From positions 124,001 through 188,000 of the forward strand of contig JAJEFD010000017.1 of NCBI GenBank assembly GCA_022820645.1: a stretch of DNA of 64,000 nucleotides, given 5' to 3'. Positions 23,503 to 31,818 of the stretch are shown here, piece after piece. The notes under the pieces were generated by a model, which had not been told where the DNA came from, did no database searches, and saw nothing but the letters and a program-made list of their open reading frames with translations. Each line of letters opens with the position of its first letter. Positions within the stretch are counted from its first letter, which is position 1. The DNA is from Dehalococcoidia bacterium. GTDB lineage: Bacteria; Chloroflexota; Dehalococcoidia; Lucifugimonadales; Australimonadaceae. Both the position numbers and the translations under genes were made by a program.

Positions 23503-25634
23503 CAGTCGTGCTCTCCCCAGAACGGTTTGTCGTAGCCGGGGACGCGCGGGTCGGGCCAGTCGCCGTAGTAGGTGAGCAGATGCTCCTTCGGCTTCTGGGC
23601 GAGCCAGCCCCCGATGAAGTCGTCGAACCGCTTGCCGCGTGCGATACGCGCCTGCCGCTCCTCGTTCCGCAACGCTTCCGTGGCTGCGTGGTCGACCCGC
23701 AGCGTCTCCTCGTTGTAGACGACCCTGTACACGCGCGAGGCAACGTCGGCGGAGATCATGCCTTCCCGCACGTCCGTCATCACCGCTTCCGGGTCGCGCT
23801 CCAGCACGTCGCCGTAGCCGCCGCCGGAGCCGGTGTCGCACAGGAACACGTCGCCGATCTCGAACTCCTTCGGGTTGACGCTGGACGATTCGAACGCGTA
23901 GTCGCCGCCGAGCTGGCGCTCGGCCGCGAGTGAATGGTGCGTGAGTTCCGGAAGTGCGCCCTCCGCCATGAGTTTCAGCGCGTCGTTCTTCGTGATGGTC
24001 AGGCGCGGGTTCGGCGGGCCCCAGTAGCCCCCGAACAGGCCGGGGTTGTGGGAGATGACGTCCGACGTCCCCCAGGAGGTCATCACGACGGGATTGGGGT
24101 ACGCCATGCTGACCTCGATCAGCGCCGATCCGCCCCTGTACATGCCGAAGCCGTGGTAGTCCGTGCCGAGCAGCCCCCGCGCGATGATGGTGAACGGGTA
24201 GCGCGCGTCGAACTCCTCTACCTCGCCCGCGTCGGTCATCGACGCCCAGTAGAAGCCGGTCGAGTGCTCCCCGTCGCCGTCGAAACGCGCGCCCTGTCCC
24301 GCCCCGTTGCCGGTGGACGTGATGCCGGTCGCGCGGTAGCCGAACAGGTTGGAGCCGTAGAACACCAGCGCCACCATGTTCCGCGAGAAGGGCGCCGACA
24401 CGTTCTCCCGGAACGGGCTGTCGAACAGCATCTTGGAGCCGATGATGTGGAAGCTCTGCACCACCGCCGCGGAGATGATCGTGCCCTCCGTGTGCGCGAC
24501 GTCCTCAGGCGAGTTCGCGACCGACGGCCCCTCGATGAGGAAGGTGAGCGGTTCGAACAGCCCGACGTTCGGCATCAGCCCCCGGAAGAAGTACGCGAAC
24601 AGGTAGACCGCCTGGGAAGCGCGCACGAGGTGCCACGTCGCGTGTACCGGCCCCTTGCCGTTCGGGGGCGAGACGCCCTGCACGAGGATGGTCATCTCGC
24701 CGCCTTCCTTGATGACCGTGACCGGTATCCGCACCAGCCCCTTCTCGGCCCCGATGGTGTCGTTGAACAGGATGGAGCGGTAGACGCCGTCGTTGATCTG
24801 CCGCAGCCGGTCCGACGCCAGCTCGCTCGAACGGTCGATCAGCCTGCGCAGACCGCCCGACACCGCAGCGGGGCCTCGGCGCTCGACCTCGCGGAGGATG
24901 CGGTCGCGCATCCGCAGGCAGGTCGCAACGCGCGAGCGCAGCTCCACAGCGAACACGAACGGGTTGCGGACGGAGCCGCACAGGTAGTCCAGCATGTCCT
25001 TCCGTATGCGGAAGTTCTCGCCGATCTTCACCCCCGCCATGTGGAAGCCCTCTTCGAACCGGCTCGTGGCGTACGGGTTGAACCCGCCCGGCGAGACCGA
25101 GCCGCAGTCGCCCTGGTGTCCGCCCACCTCGGCCCACGCCACGAGTTCGCCCTCGTGGAAGACCGGCATCGCGGTGAACATGTCCGGCGCGTGCGTGGAG
25201 CCCGCGAGCGGGTTGTTGAAGAAGAAGATGTCGCCGTCGCGCAGGCCCACGGTGGGGTCGTCGCGGTAGTACTTCAGGATGAACTTGGACTGGGCGTAGT
25301 TGAGCAGCGCGTGGAAGTGGATGCCCGTGGACGCCACGGCGAGGTCGCCGCTCGGCGTGAAGACGGCAGTGGACATGTCGCCCGCGAGGATGATGTCGGA
25401 GATCGAGAGGTTCTGCCAGACCTCCCGTGCCTCCTCAACGATGGTGAGCATCTTGTGGTAGAAGATCTCGAGCTCCACGTCCGACAGGAGGTCGTAGCCC
25501 TCCCGCTCGATCGCGCTCAGGGGAGCGGCCTTCTCCACGATGAGCTCCGGGTCCCAGCCCGGCCCCTTGCCGTAGGCATGCCGGTCGTACACGAGTCCCT
25601 CGTGCAGCTTGATCTGGTCTCTGAGCGACGTCAC
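23502..25634 (-). CDS. HyuB-type carboxylase/hydrolase subunit
   Basis: 710 residues of the hydantoinase B/oxoprolinase family, longer than the second HyuB in this window (561) and nearer the size of acetone carboxylase alpha-type subunits. Visible family segments are DMSTAVFTPSGDLAVASTG, RDGDIFFFNNPLAGSTHAPDM, GGHQGDCGSVSPGG and TSWGTSDVISHNPGLFGG. Start is GTG at 25634, overlapping the stop of the upstream gene (GTGA). Between the two HyuA-like genes, it is placed to form the core of a heteromeric ATP-dependent carboxylase or hydrolase. Confidence 0.9.
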   Translation of the reverse strand: MTSLRDQIKLHEGLVYDRHAYGKGPGWDPELIVEKAAPLSAIEREGYDLLSDVELEIFYHKMLTIVEEAREVWQNLSISDIILAGDMSTAVFTPSGDLAVASTGIHFHALLNYAQSKFILKYYRDDPTVGLRDGDIFFFNNPLAGSTHAPDMFTAMPVFHEGELVAWAEVGGHQGDCGSVSPGGFNPYATSRFEEGFHMAGVKIGENFRIRKDMLDYLCGSVRNPFVFAVELRSRVATCLRMRDRILREVERRGPAAVSGGLRRLIDRSSELASDRLRQINDGVYRSILFNDTIGAEKGLVRIPVTVIKEGGEMTILVQGVSPPNGKGPVHATWHLVRASQAVYLFAYFFRGLMPNVGLFEPLTFLIEGPSVANSPEDVAHTEGTIISAAVVQSFHIIGSKMLFDSPFRENVSAPFSRNMVALVFYGSNLFGYRATGITSTGNGAGQGARFDGDGEHSTGFYWASMTDAGEVEEFDARYPFTIIARGLLGTDYHGFGMYRGGSALIEVSMAYPNPVVMTSWGTSDVISHNPGLFGGYWGPPNPRLTITKNDALKLMAEGALPELTHHSLAAERQLGGDYAFESSSVNPKEFEIGDVFLCDTGSGGGYGDVLERDPEAVMTDVREGMISADVASRVYRVVYNEETLRVDHAATEALRNEERQARIARGKRFDDFIGGWLAQKPKEHLLTYYGDWPDPRVPGYDKPFWGEHD

Positions 25635-27760
25635 GTCTGCTTCTCCATCCATCCCATGCGGTGTTCGTCCAGCCGGAAGGACCACCCGCGCGGCGCGGCG
25701 CCCACTGAATCCTCCGCCTCGATGAGCACGGGGCCTTCCATCGCGGCGCCCGGCCCCAGTTCGTCCAGTCGATAGACCGGCGTCTCCTCCCATCCTCTCT
25801 CCAGTTCCCAGAGCACGCGCCGCGAGCCGGTGGGTGGCGGCAGGGCCGGGGCGGCCTCGAACGACGGCAGCGTGAGCTTCTCCGACGCGCCGATGACGTT
25901 GAGCCGCACGAGCCGCACCTCCGCGCCTGACTCCGGCGAGGTCGAGCCCTCGCCGAAACTGTCCGCGTACGCGTTCTGGAAGCGGTCGAAGAGCGTTGAG
26001 AGGTCAGCCGCGCCGTCGACGTGCAGGCCGGGGTGCGGGATGTCGAGCGTCTGGCGCTGCATCCCGTAGCTCATCTGCAACTCGAGCACGAACGAGACTG
26101 CGTCCGGGTCCAGCCCCTCCTCCGCGATGTCCCTGCGCGCGCTGACCAGCAGCTCCGCGACCTCGCCGTTGAGCACCTCGGCCGCGGCGGGGTCGAACTC
26201 GGTGCTGCCCGGCATGCGGATGACGACCTTCCGTCCCTTCTCGTAGGTCTGCACGAGGTCCATGGAGAGCGTGCCGAACGCGCCGAACGCTCCCGCGAAC
26301 GGCGGCAGCGCGATGCGCCGCACGTCTGCGAACTCGGCGTAGCCCGCAGCGTGCACCGGCCCGGCGCCGCCCACGGCGAACGCGGTGAACTCTCTGGGAT
26401 CGGAGCCGGAGTTGAGCGCCGTGCGCATGTACAGCTCCTGCCCCATGATGCCGTCTATCTGGTGCCGGATGTGCCACGCGGCCTCGTCCACCGTCATGCC
26501 GAGCGGCTCCGCGACCTGTGTCCGCACCGCCTCTGCGGCGAGCGCGGCGTCGAGCTTGATCCGGCCTCCCAGGAAGTAGTCGGGGTCTATGTAGCCGAGC
26601 ACGACGTCGGCGTCGGTGACGGTCGGCTCCGTGCCGCCCCTGCCGTAGCAGGCAGGGCCGGGGCGCGAGCGCGCGCTGCGCGGCCCCACGTGGAGTCTCC
26701 GGTCCTCGATGTAGGCGATGCTCCCGCCGCCCGCGCCGATCGACCAGTGCGCGATCACCGGCACCTGCACTCGCCACCGGTCGAACACGGGGTCCGATTC
26801 GTACAGCCGGTCCCGGGCTTCGACGATCAGCCCCGCGTCGAAGCTCGTCCCGCCCATGTCGGTCAGCAGCACGTTGCGCAGGCCGTACGCCTCGGCGAGC
26901 GCGCGGGCGCCGAACACCCCCGCTACCGGCCCGCTACCGAGCAGGTGGACGGGGCGCGTGCGCGAGACCGACGAGATGCCGCCGGTGCACTTCGCGAGGA
27001 ACAGCGGCTTGTGATAGCCCATGTCGAGCAGGTCGTTGCCGATGTCGAGGATGTGCTCCTCGGTGTTCACACGCAGGTACGCGTCGATGATGGTCGTCAG
27101 GCTGCGGCGGTACTCGCCCATCTGCGGCGAGACCTCGTGCGACAGGAACACGGGCATCCGCCCCAGGTAGACCTCCGGGTACTCCTCGTGGATCAGGTCC
27201 CGGACGCGGTTCTCGTGCTCCGGGTTGATGAACGAGTTGAGCAGGACGACGACGAACCCGCGCACGCCCAGGTCCACGAGCCGCTGCACTTGGCCCCGCA
27301 CCTCGTCCTCGTCGAGCGGGATGAGCACCTGCCCGCGGCTGTCTATGCGCTCGCGCAGGCTCACGGTGAACTCGTCGCGCGGGATCAGCGGCTCCGGCTT
27401 CCGCGCGCGTCCTTTCGCGAACCGCACCTCCAGCGGCATCCCGTCCGCCCAGCTGCGCGACCGTCCGACCTTGAGCGTATCCTCGAACCCCATCGTCGTG
27501 AGCAGGCCGAGCTTCGGACCCGTCCGCTCGATCAGCGTGTTCGTCCCCACGGTCGTCGAATAGATGAGCGCCTCGGCGTCGCTGGCGACGTCGGCGAGGT
27601 CGGCCCCGAGCCGTCCGGCGGCGCGGGCAGCGGCCTCCATGAAGCAGTCCTTCAGGTCGTGGTGGGTGGTCTCCGCCTTTGCCCAGACGAGGTTCCCGTT
27701 CAGCACGCCTACCGCGTCGGTGAACGTTCCGCCGATATCGAGTCCCAGCCGCGCGTTCAC
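25631..27760 (-). CDS. second HyuA-type ATP-dependent carboxylase/hydrolase subunit
   Basis: 709 residues from GTG at 27760, which overlaps the stop of the gamma-like gene (GTGA). It opens with RLGLDIGGTFTDAVGV; the second motif is TDMGGTSFDAGLIVE, followed by GAGGGSIAYIED and AVGGAGPVHAAG. It is clearly diverged from the other HyuA-like protein of this operon, with a longer C-terminal region that contains ELQMSYGMQRQTLDI, a segment seen in this subfamily. Together with the other HyuA, the HyuB and the small zinc protein it gives the alpha, alpha', beta, gamma set of acetophenone carboxylase. Confidence 0.9.
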   Translation of the reverse strand: MNARLGLDIGGTFTDAVGVLNGNLVWAKAETTHHDLKDCFMEAAARAAGRLGADLADVASDAEALIYSTTVGTNTLIERTGPKLGLLTTMGFEDTLKVGRSRSWADGMPLEVRFAKGRARKPEPLIPRDEFTVSLRERIDSRGQVLIPLDEDEVRGQVQRLVDLGVRGFVVVLLNSFINPEHENRVRDLIHEEYPEVYLGRMPVFLSHEVSPQMGEYRRSLTTIIDAYLRVNTEEHILDIGNDLLDMGYHKPLFLAKCTGGISSVSRTRPVHLLGSGPVAGVFGARALAEAYGLRNVLLTDMGGTSFDAGLIVEARDRLYESDPVFDRWRVQVPVIAHWSIGAGGGSIAYIEDRRLHVGPRSARSRPGPACYGRGGTEPTVTDADVVLGYIDPDYFLGGRIKLDAALAAEAVRTQVAEPLGMTVDEAAWHIRHQIDGIMGQELYMRTALNSGSDPREFTAFAVGGAGPVHAAGYAEFADVRRIALPPFAGAFGAFGTLSMDLVQTYEKGRKVVIRMPGSTEFDPAAAEVLNGEVAELLVSARRDIAEEGLDPDAVSFVLELQMSYGMQRQTLDIPHPGLHVDGAADLSTLFDRFQNAYADSFGEGSTSPESGAEVRLVRLNVIGASEKLTLPSFEAAPALPPPTGSRRVLWELERGWEETPVYRLDELGPGAAMEGPVLIEAEDSVGAAPRGWSFRLDEHRMGWMEKQT

Positions 27761-28098
27761 GACGCGCCTCCGCCGGCATGCTTGCGCTTCAGCGCGTCGA
27801 TGTCCGGCTGGATGTCGTTGGTCAGCGGGTGCCCCGGCGGCAGGTACTCGTTCTCCACCATCACCCCGCAGTGCGGGCAGTAGAACTCGATGATGCGGAC
27901 CCAGTCCGGATCGAACGAGTAGTTGAACACCGGGTGGTCGCTGATCGGCTTGTGTATCTCGCGCGGGTCCCGCTCGTGCAGCAGGCATCCGCGCTTGTAC
28001 GGCTCGCGGGCGGAGATCAGGTCGCCGCCGCAACGGTTGCAGCACCAGAACTCCCGCTCCAGGTCGATGTCCAGGTATTCGGTGATCCGCACGCGCAA
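27757..28098 (-). CDS. acetone carboxylase gamma subunit-like zinc protein
   Basis: About 113 residues. Two Cys pairs, CNRCGG (residues 20 and 23) and YCPHCG (74 and 77), should bind one zinc; the C-terminal ENEYLPPGHPLTNDIQPDID matches the conserved end of acetone carboxylase gamma/acetophenone carboxylase gamma proteins as I know them (Pfam family for acetone carboxylase gamma). The start is uncertain: TTG at 28098 lies 2 bases after the stop of the upstream gene; GTG at 28092 and CTG at 28104 are alternatives. The small protein is easily overlooked but decides the interpretation of the neighbouring HyuA/HyuB genes. Confidence 0.78.
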   Translation of the reverse strand: MRVRITEYLDIDLEREFWCCNRCGGDLISAREPYKRGCLLHERDPREIHKPISDHPVFNYSFDPDWVRIIEFYCPHCGVMVENEYLPPGHPLTNDIQPDIDALKRKHAGGGAS

Positions 28099-28100
28099 CG

Positions 28101-28499
28101 TCAGCCCCCCGCCGGAGTGAAATAGGGAAGCCGCAGGCCCTCCGGCCCGTCCCGGAACACCACGCGCACCGGCTCTCCCACCCGCAGCAACTCGGGCTCG
28201 GCGTCCACGATGTTCGTGAACATGCGCGGCCCCTCCTCCAGTTCGACGATGGCCGTCACGTACGGAGCGATGGACTGGAACGCCGGACTGGGGCCCCGGT
28301 GCACGACGCTGTACGAGTACAGCACGCCCTTGCCGGACGCCTCGCGCCACTCCGGTTCGGCGGCCCGGCACTTCGCGCAGAGCGGACGGGCGTAATGCTG
28401 GTACGCGCCGCAGGCGGAGCAGTACTGGAGCATGAGCTTCCCCTGCTCGACGCCGTCCCAGTACGGCTGCGTGACGGTGTTCACCCGCTCCGTGGTCAT
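28101..28499 (-). CDS. Zn-ribbon and OB-fold protein (DUF35 family)
   Basis: 132 residues. Cys27, Cys30, Cys41 and Cys44 form a rubredoxin-like zinc ribbon (YCSACG...LCAKC), followed by an OB-fold with GVLYSYSVVHRG and VGEPVRVVFRD. Proteins of this family bind thiolase-like partners and act as acyl-CoA-binding modules, as in the Ltp2-ChsH2 steroid side-chain aldolase and in archaeal thiolase/HMG-CoA synthase complexes. Its ATG overlaps the stop of the thiolase-like gene (ATGA), so equal amounts of both are expected. Confidence 0.9.
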   Translation of the reverse strand: MTTERVNTVTQPYWDGVEQGKLMLQYCSACGAYQHYARPLCAKCRAAEPEWREASGKGVLYSYSVVHRGPSPAFQSIAPYVTAIVELEEGPRMFTNIVDAEPELLRVGEPVRVVFRDGPEGLRLPYFTPAGG

Positions 28500-29665
28500 G
28501 TCCCCAGCACCAGCGTGATGGACGACGACGCGAGTGCCGCCGTCCCCTGCGATACCGCGATCTTCGCGTCCGCTACCTGCCGCTCCCCGCACTCGCCGCG
28601 CAACTGCCGCGTGGCCTCCACGATGAAGTGCCCGTGCCCGCCGTTGTAGGAGAGCAGCCCCCCGTGCGTGTTCGTCGGGAGGCTGCCGCCGAGGTCGATG
28701 TTGCCCGCCTCGACGAACGCGCCTCCCTCCCCCGGCCCGCAGAAGCCCATGTTCTCCAGCGTCACCATCGCCGTGCTGGTGAACGAGTCGTACAGCTCCA
28801 ACACGTCGACCTCGTCGCGGCTTATCCCTGCGGCTGCGAACGCCGCGTCCGCCGACTCGCGGATGGGGAACGACGTGATTGAGGGGGCCTGGTACGGGTT
28901 GTAGCCCTGGTGCGCCTGCCCGAGGCCGAGCAGGTAGACGGGATCGCGCCGCAACTCGCTCGCGTACTCCGGCGTCGTCACGAGGATGGCGCTGCCCCAG
29001 TCCGAGATGAGCGCGCATTCGTCGCGGTGCAGCGGCCACGCGATGACGGGGCTGGCGAGCACGTCCTCCACGGTGACCGGCTTGCGGAGCTGCGCCCGCT
29101 CGTTGAGCGCGCCGTGCGCCCTGAACGCGACCGCGATGCGTGCGAACTGCTCCGGCGTGGAGCCGTACTCGTACATGTGCCGCGTCGCCATCATGCCGTA
29201 CAACGCGGGCGCGGTTGGGCCGTAGGGGCCGTCGAACTCATGGGGCGGTTCGAGGCTGCTCAGGTGTCCGACCTGCGAACTCATCGCCTGCACCTTGTCC
29301 TGGCGCGAGAACTTGGACGCCCGGTTGTCGCCGTCCGCCACCATCACCGCCCTGCAGCGCCCCGATTCGACCAGCGCGGCGGCGAGCGCCATGTTGGAGT
29401 GGGGCGTCGCCCCGCCCATCTGCACCGCGGACGTGAACGTCGGTCGCAGACCCAGGTACTCCACCAACCACGTCGAGAACATGTGGTGCGGCTCCGCGTC
29501 GGGGCTGGACGTGAGCACGCCGTCTATCGAGGCGGGGTCGATGGGGCAGTCGGCCAGCAGGTCCAGGAACGCTTCCGCGTACAGCTGCACCGTCGTCTTG
29601 CCGGTGGCGCGTCCGCCGCGCGCCTCGCCGACTCCCGCAATCGCGACTCTGGGGTTCGTGGCCAT
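28496..29665 (-). CDS. thiolase-like protein (lipid-transfer/SCP2-thiolase type), lacking the usual nucleophilic Cys
   Basis: 389 residues with the thiolase fold: VAIAGVGEARGG at the N terminus, VMVADGDN, TSTAMVTLENMGFCGPGEGG and NTHGGLLSYNGGHGH near the C terminus (the catalytic-loop His). At the position of the acyl-accepting Cys the sequence reads VQMGGATPHSN, with no Cys, and the C-terminal CxG motif is also absent. This matches thiolase homologs that work as retro-aldolases or non-thiolytic enzymes with a DUF35 partner. It is the first gene of the eight-gene operon. No clear promoter is visible in the repeat-containing region upstream. Confidence 0.86.
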   Translation of the reverse strand: MATNPRVAIAGVGEARGGRATGKTTVQLYAEAFLDLLADCPIDPASIDGVLTSSPDAEPHHMFSTWLVEYLGLRPTFTSAVQMGGATPHSNMALAAALVESGRCRAVMVADGDNRASKFSRQDKVQAMSSQVGHLSSLEPPHEFDGPYGPTAPALYGMMATRHMYEYGSTPEQFARIAVAFRAHGALNERAQLRKPVTVEDVLASPVIAWPLHRDECALISDWGSAILVTTPEYASELRRDPVYLLGLGQAHQGYNPYQAPSITSFPIRESADAAFAAAGISRDEVDVLELYDSFTSTAMVTLENMGFCGPGEGGAFVEAGNIDLGGSLPTNTHGGLLSYNGGHGHFIVEATRQLRGECGERQVADAKIAVSQGTAALASSSITLVLGT

Positions 29666-29967
29666 CGCCTCGCTCGCATCGTGGCGCTCACACAGGCCAC
29701 GCGCGCAACCTTATATGGGCGGGCGTGAACAGTGTCAAGGCGAAGGGGGTGGAGCATGGGTGGGGCGTTCGGTCCCCTCTCCTGAGGGAAAGGGTTAGGG
29801 TGAGGGCCCTGCCCTCCCTTGTCATGTTGAGCGAAGCCGGAGGCGGAGTCGAAACATCTCTCGGAGGCGTCCCGACTGTGCAGCCTCGCGCCTCGCCTTT
29901 GCCGCACGCTCGCTCTGGTAGTCATTCCCCCGTTGCCTCATATCTGCGACTGTGCTATCAACGTTGC
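29666..29967. repeat. 302-base gene-free region with dispersed repeats
   Basis: No convincing gene is seen. About 29754-29782 repeats the sequence at 2545-2575 (GCATGGGTGGGGCGTTCGG and CCCCTCTCC). At 29822-29862 lies another dispersed unit, CATGTTGAGCG...GAAACATCTCTCGG, with a copy at 52621-52650. GTCATTCCC of the first repeat family appears near 29930. The region separates the catabolic operon from the restriction-modification island. Confidence 0.6.
29953..29961 (+). promoter_or_regulatory. extended -10 element for the DNA methyltransferase gene
   Basis: TGC followed by TATCAA (29956-29961) reads as an extended -10 promoter. Six bases separate it from the methyltransferase ATG at 29968, placing the transcript start at or next to the start codon; no ribosome binding site is present. 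Confidence 0.5.
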
Positions 29968-31134
29968 ATGACCACCACACATGCCGCTGCTAAGCCCAGA
30001 GCCGTTGAATTCTTCGCGGGCGTAGGATTGGTTCGGATGGCTTTGGAAGTGGCAGGAGCGGGAGTGGTCTTTGCCAACGACATCTCGCCGTCCAAGGCCC
30101 GAATGTACGAGTTGAATTTCGGCAACGCTGACTTTGTTCTTGGAGACATCGCGGAAATCAAGGGCACAGACATCCCGGATGCGGAAATTGCGACGGCTTC
30201 GTTCCCCTGTACCGACCTCTCCCTTGCAGGCAATCGCGCTGGCCTGAACGGACGGGAGTCCGGTTTGGTCGGGGAGTTCCTGCGGATACTGAAGGAGATG
30301 GGGGATAACCGACCGACGGCAGTGATGCTGGAGAACGTCGCGGGATTCGCTACCTCCAACGGAGGACGTGACCTGCTGACGACGTTGGAAGCGCTGAACG
30401 AGTTGGGATACTACTGCGACATAGCCGCCTTGGACGCTCGCCGTTTCGTCCCCCAGAGCCGCCCACGCCTATTCGTCATTGGCAGCATCGATCCGCCGAG
30501 TACCTCCTATGTGCCTGACGAATGGGTGTCCTTGCGTCCCAGGTGGGTTACACATCTCTTGGCGGAGAATCCTCAGTTGCGGACGTTTTCCTTCCCGCTT
30601 CCGCCACTCCCCTCCGACTCAGAACAGACGCTCGACGACTTGGCAGAACGGTTGGCTCCGGCTGATGCTGCCTGGTGGGATGATCAGCGAACCTCGCGAT
30701 TCCTGAGTAGCCTGAGTCACATCAATGAAGAACGGGCGGTAGCGTTGCGTCACGCCCCGTGTCTGACACGTAGGACTGCCTATCGCCGCACCCGTGGGGG
30801 GAAGGCGGTCTGGGAGATCAGAGGCGATAGCATCAGCGGTTGCTTACGCACTACGCGAGGCGGGTCAAGCAAGCAGGCGCTTGTGGAAGGAGGCCACGGA
30901 GAACTGCGGGTGCGTTGGATGACTGCTACAGAGTACGCTCGCCTTCAGGGAGCGCCTGCCTTTAGATGGGGAACGATGCCGGAGACGCAGGTGAGATTTG
31001 CATTAGGAGACGCTGTGTGCGTCCCTGCGGTGGCTTGGCTGGCACACAACTACCTGCTACCGCTGGTAACGGGAATGCCAGCGACAGAGGTAACAGCCCC
31101 TTCCACGTATCGCGAGTTGGCCTATGCCGAGTAG
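29968..31134 (+). CDS. DNA (cytosine-5) methyltransferase
   Basis: 388 residues with the ordered m5C-methyltransferase motifs: I, VEFFAGVGLVRMAL (residues 13-26); IV, SFPCTDLSLAG with the catalytic Cys81; VI, MLENVAGF (E122-N123-V124); VIII, QSRPRLFVIG (163-172); and IX-X in the C-terminal part (RWMTATEYARLQG, FALGDAVCVPA). The target-recognition region between VIII and IX is short. It forms a three-gene restriction-modification unit with the GIY-YIG nuclease and Vsr genes. Base composition is less G/C-rich and codon choice more mixed than in neighbours, which suggests acquisition. Confidence 0.93.
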   Translation: MTTTHAAAKPRAVEFFAGVGLVRMALEVAGAGVVFANDISPSKARMYELNFGNADFVLGDIAEIKGTDIPDAEIATASFPCTDLSLAGNRAGLNGRESGLVGEFLRILKEMGDNRPTAVMLENVAGFATSNGGRDLLTTLEALNELGYYCDIAALDARRFVPQSRPRLFVIGSIDPPSTSYVPDEWVSLRPRWVTHLLAENPQLRTFSFPLPPLPSDSEQTLDDLAERLAPADAAWWDDQRTSRFLSSLSHINEERAVALRHAPCLTRRTAYRRTRGGKAVWEIRGDSISGCLRTTRGGSSKQALVEGGHGELRVRWMTATEYARLQGAPAFRWGTMPETQVRFALGDAVCVPAVAWLAHNYLLPLVTGMPATEVTAPSTYRELAYAE

Positions 31135-31795
31135 CAGACCTAGGATGAGAGACACTCCTGAGGAGGTTCGTGCGATCCTTCGGGAACTCGACATCGGACT
31201 GAATAAGGATGATGGGAAGGGGCGGCGTGTCGGCAACGCAAAATTTGGCGTCTATGCGTTTTATGACTACGATGGGGAACCCATCTATGTGGGGCAGACG
31301 GCAGAGAAGTTACGCGTCCGGATTCGCCGCCACCTCACGAACCAGCGCACGGACGCCGTGGCAATGAACGTGCTTGACCCATTTGAAGTAGCGGATATCG
31401 AGGTATGGCCACTCTGGGAGTTGGAGGGGCGCAGTCCCAAGTCAAAGGATGTCAAAGGCAAATTGAATTCCGCCGAGTACACCGTCTTTCAGAAGCTCAT
31501 CGCTGAGTCTGCTTTCGGGGCCGTACTCAACGAGAAGCCCGTTCCACGTGTTTCTCAGATAGGATTGCCGCCTTCCATCCGCTGGCGCATAGTTCCTGAG
31601 GGTGTTTACCAACGCCGACTGCACCCCGACGTGCGAATCGCCCGTAGGGCTGCGACGATTGCAAAGTTGGCCGAGGTCATCAGCCAGCGGGCAGTGCAGG
31701 CGGGATTGAGGAACACGTTGCTTACGCAGGCTCGACGCCTGGAGAATCTGGCCCGGCGTCGTCTCGATGAGTTGGGAGGCCCGCCAGAGTCGTAG
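31124..31795 (+). CDS. GIY-YIG restriction endonuclease, Eco29kI-like
   Basis: 223 residues. The GIY-YIG core is FGVYAFYDYDGEPIYVGQT (about residues 41-59), followed by RVRIRRH, where Arg66 and His70 have the spacing of the catalytic Arg and His of Eco29kI, then a Glu in NSAEYTVFQKLI and an Asn in AVLNEKPVPR. Eco29kI-type enzymes cleave CCGCGG. The ATG at 31124 overlaps the methyltransferase gene by 11 bases; MRDTPEE at 31145 is an alternative start. The cognate methyltransferase directly upstream supports the role. The exact recognition sequence is inference. Confidence 0.85.
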   Translation: MPSSRPRMRDTPEEVRAILRELDIGLNKDDGKGRRVGNAKFGVYAFYDYDGEPIYVGQTAEKLRVRIRRHLTNQRTDAVAMNVLDPFEVADIEVWPLWELEGRSPKSKDVKGKLNSAEYTVFQKLIAESAFGAVLNEKPVPRVSQIGLPPSIRWRIVPEGVYQRRLHPDVRIARRAATIAKLAEVISQRAVQAGLRNTLLTQARRLENLARRRLDELGGPPES

Positions 31796-31818
31796 GGGTA
31801 GCGAAGGAGGAGAACGTC

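Noticed and set aside
26021..27883. 620-codon plus-strand open frame opposite the second HyuA gene
   Set aside because: No recognisable motif, His/Arg/Val-rich composition, while the opposite strand has full HyuA motifs.
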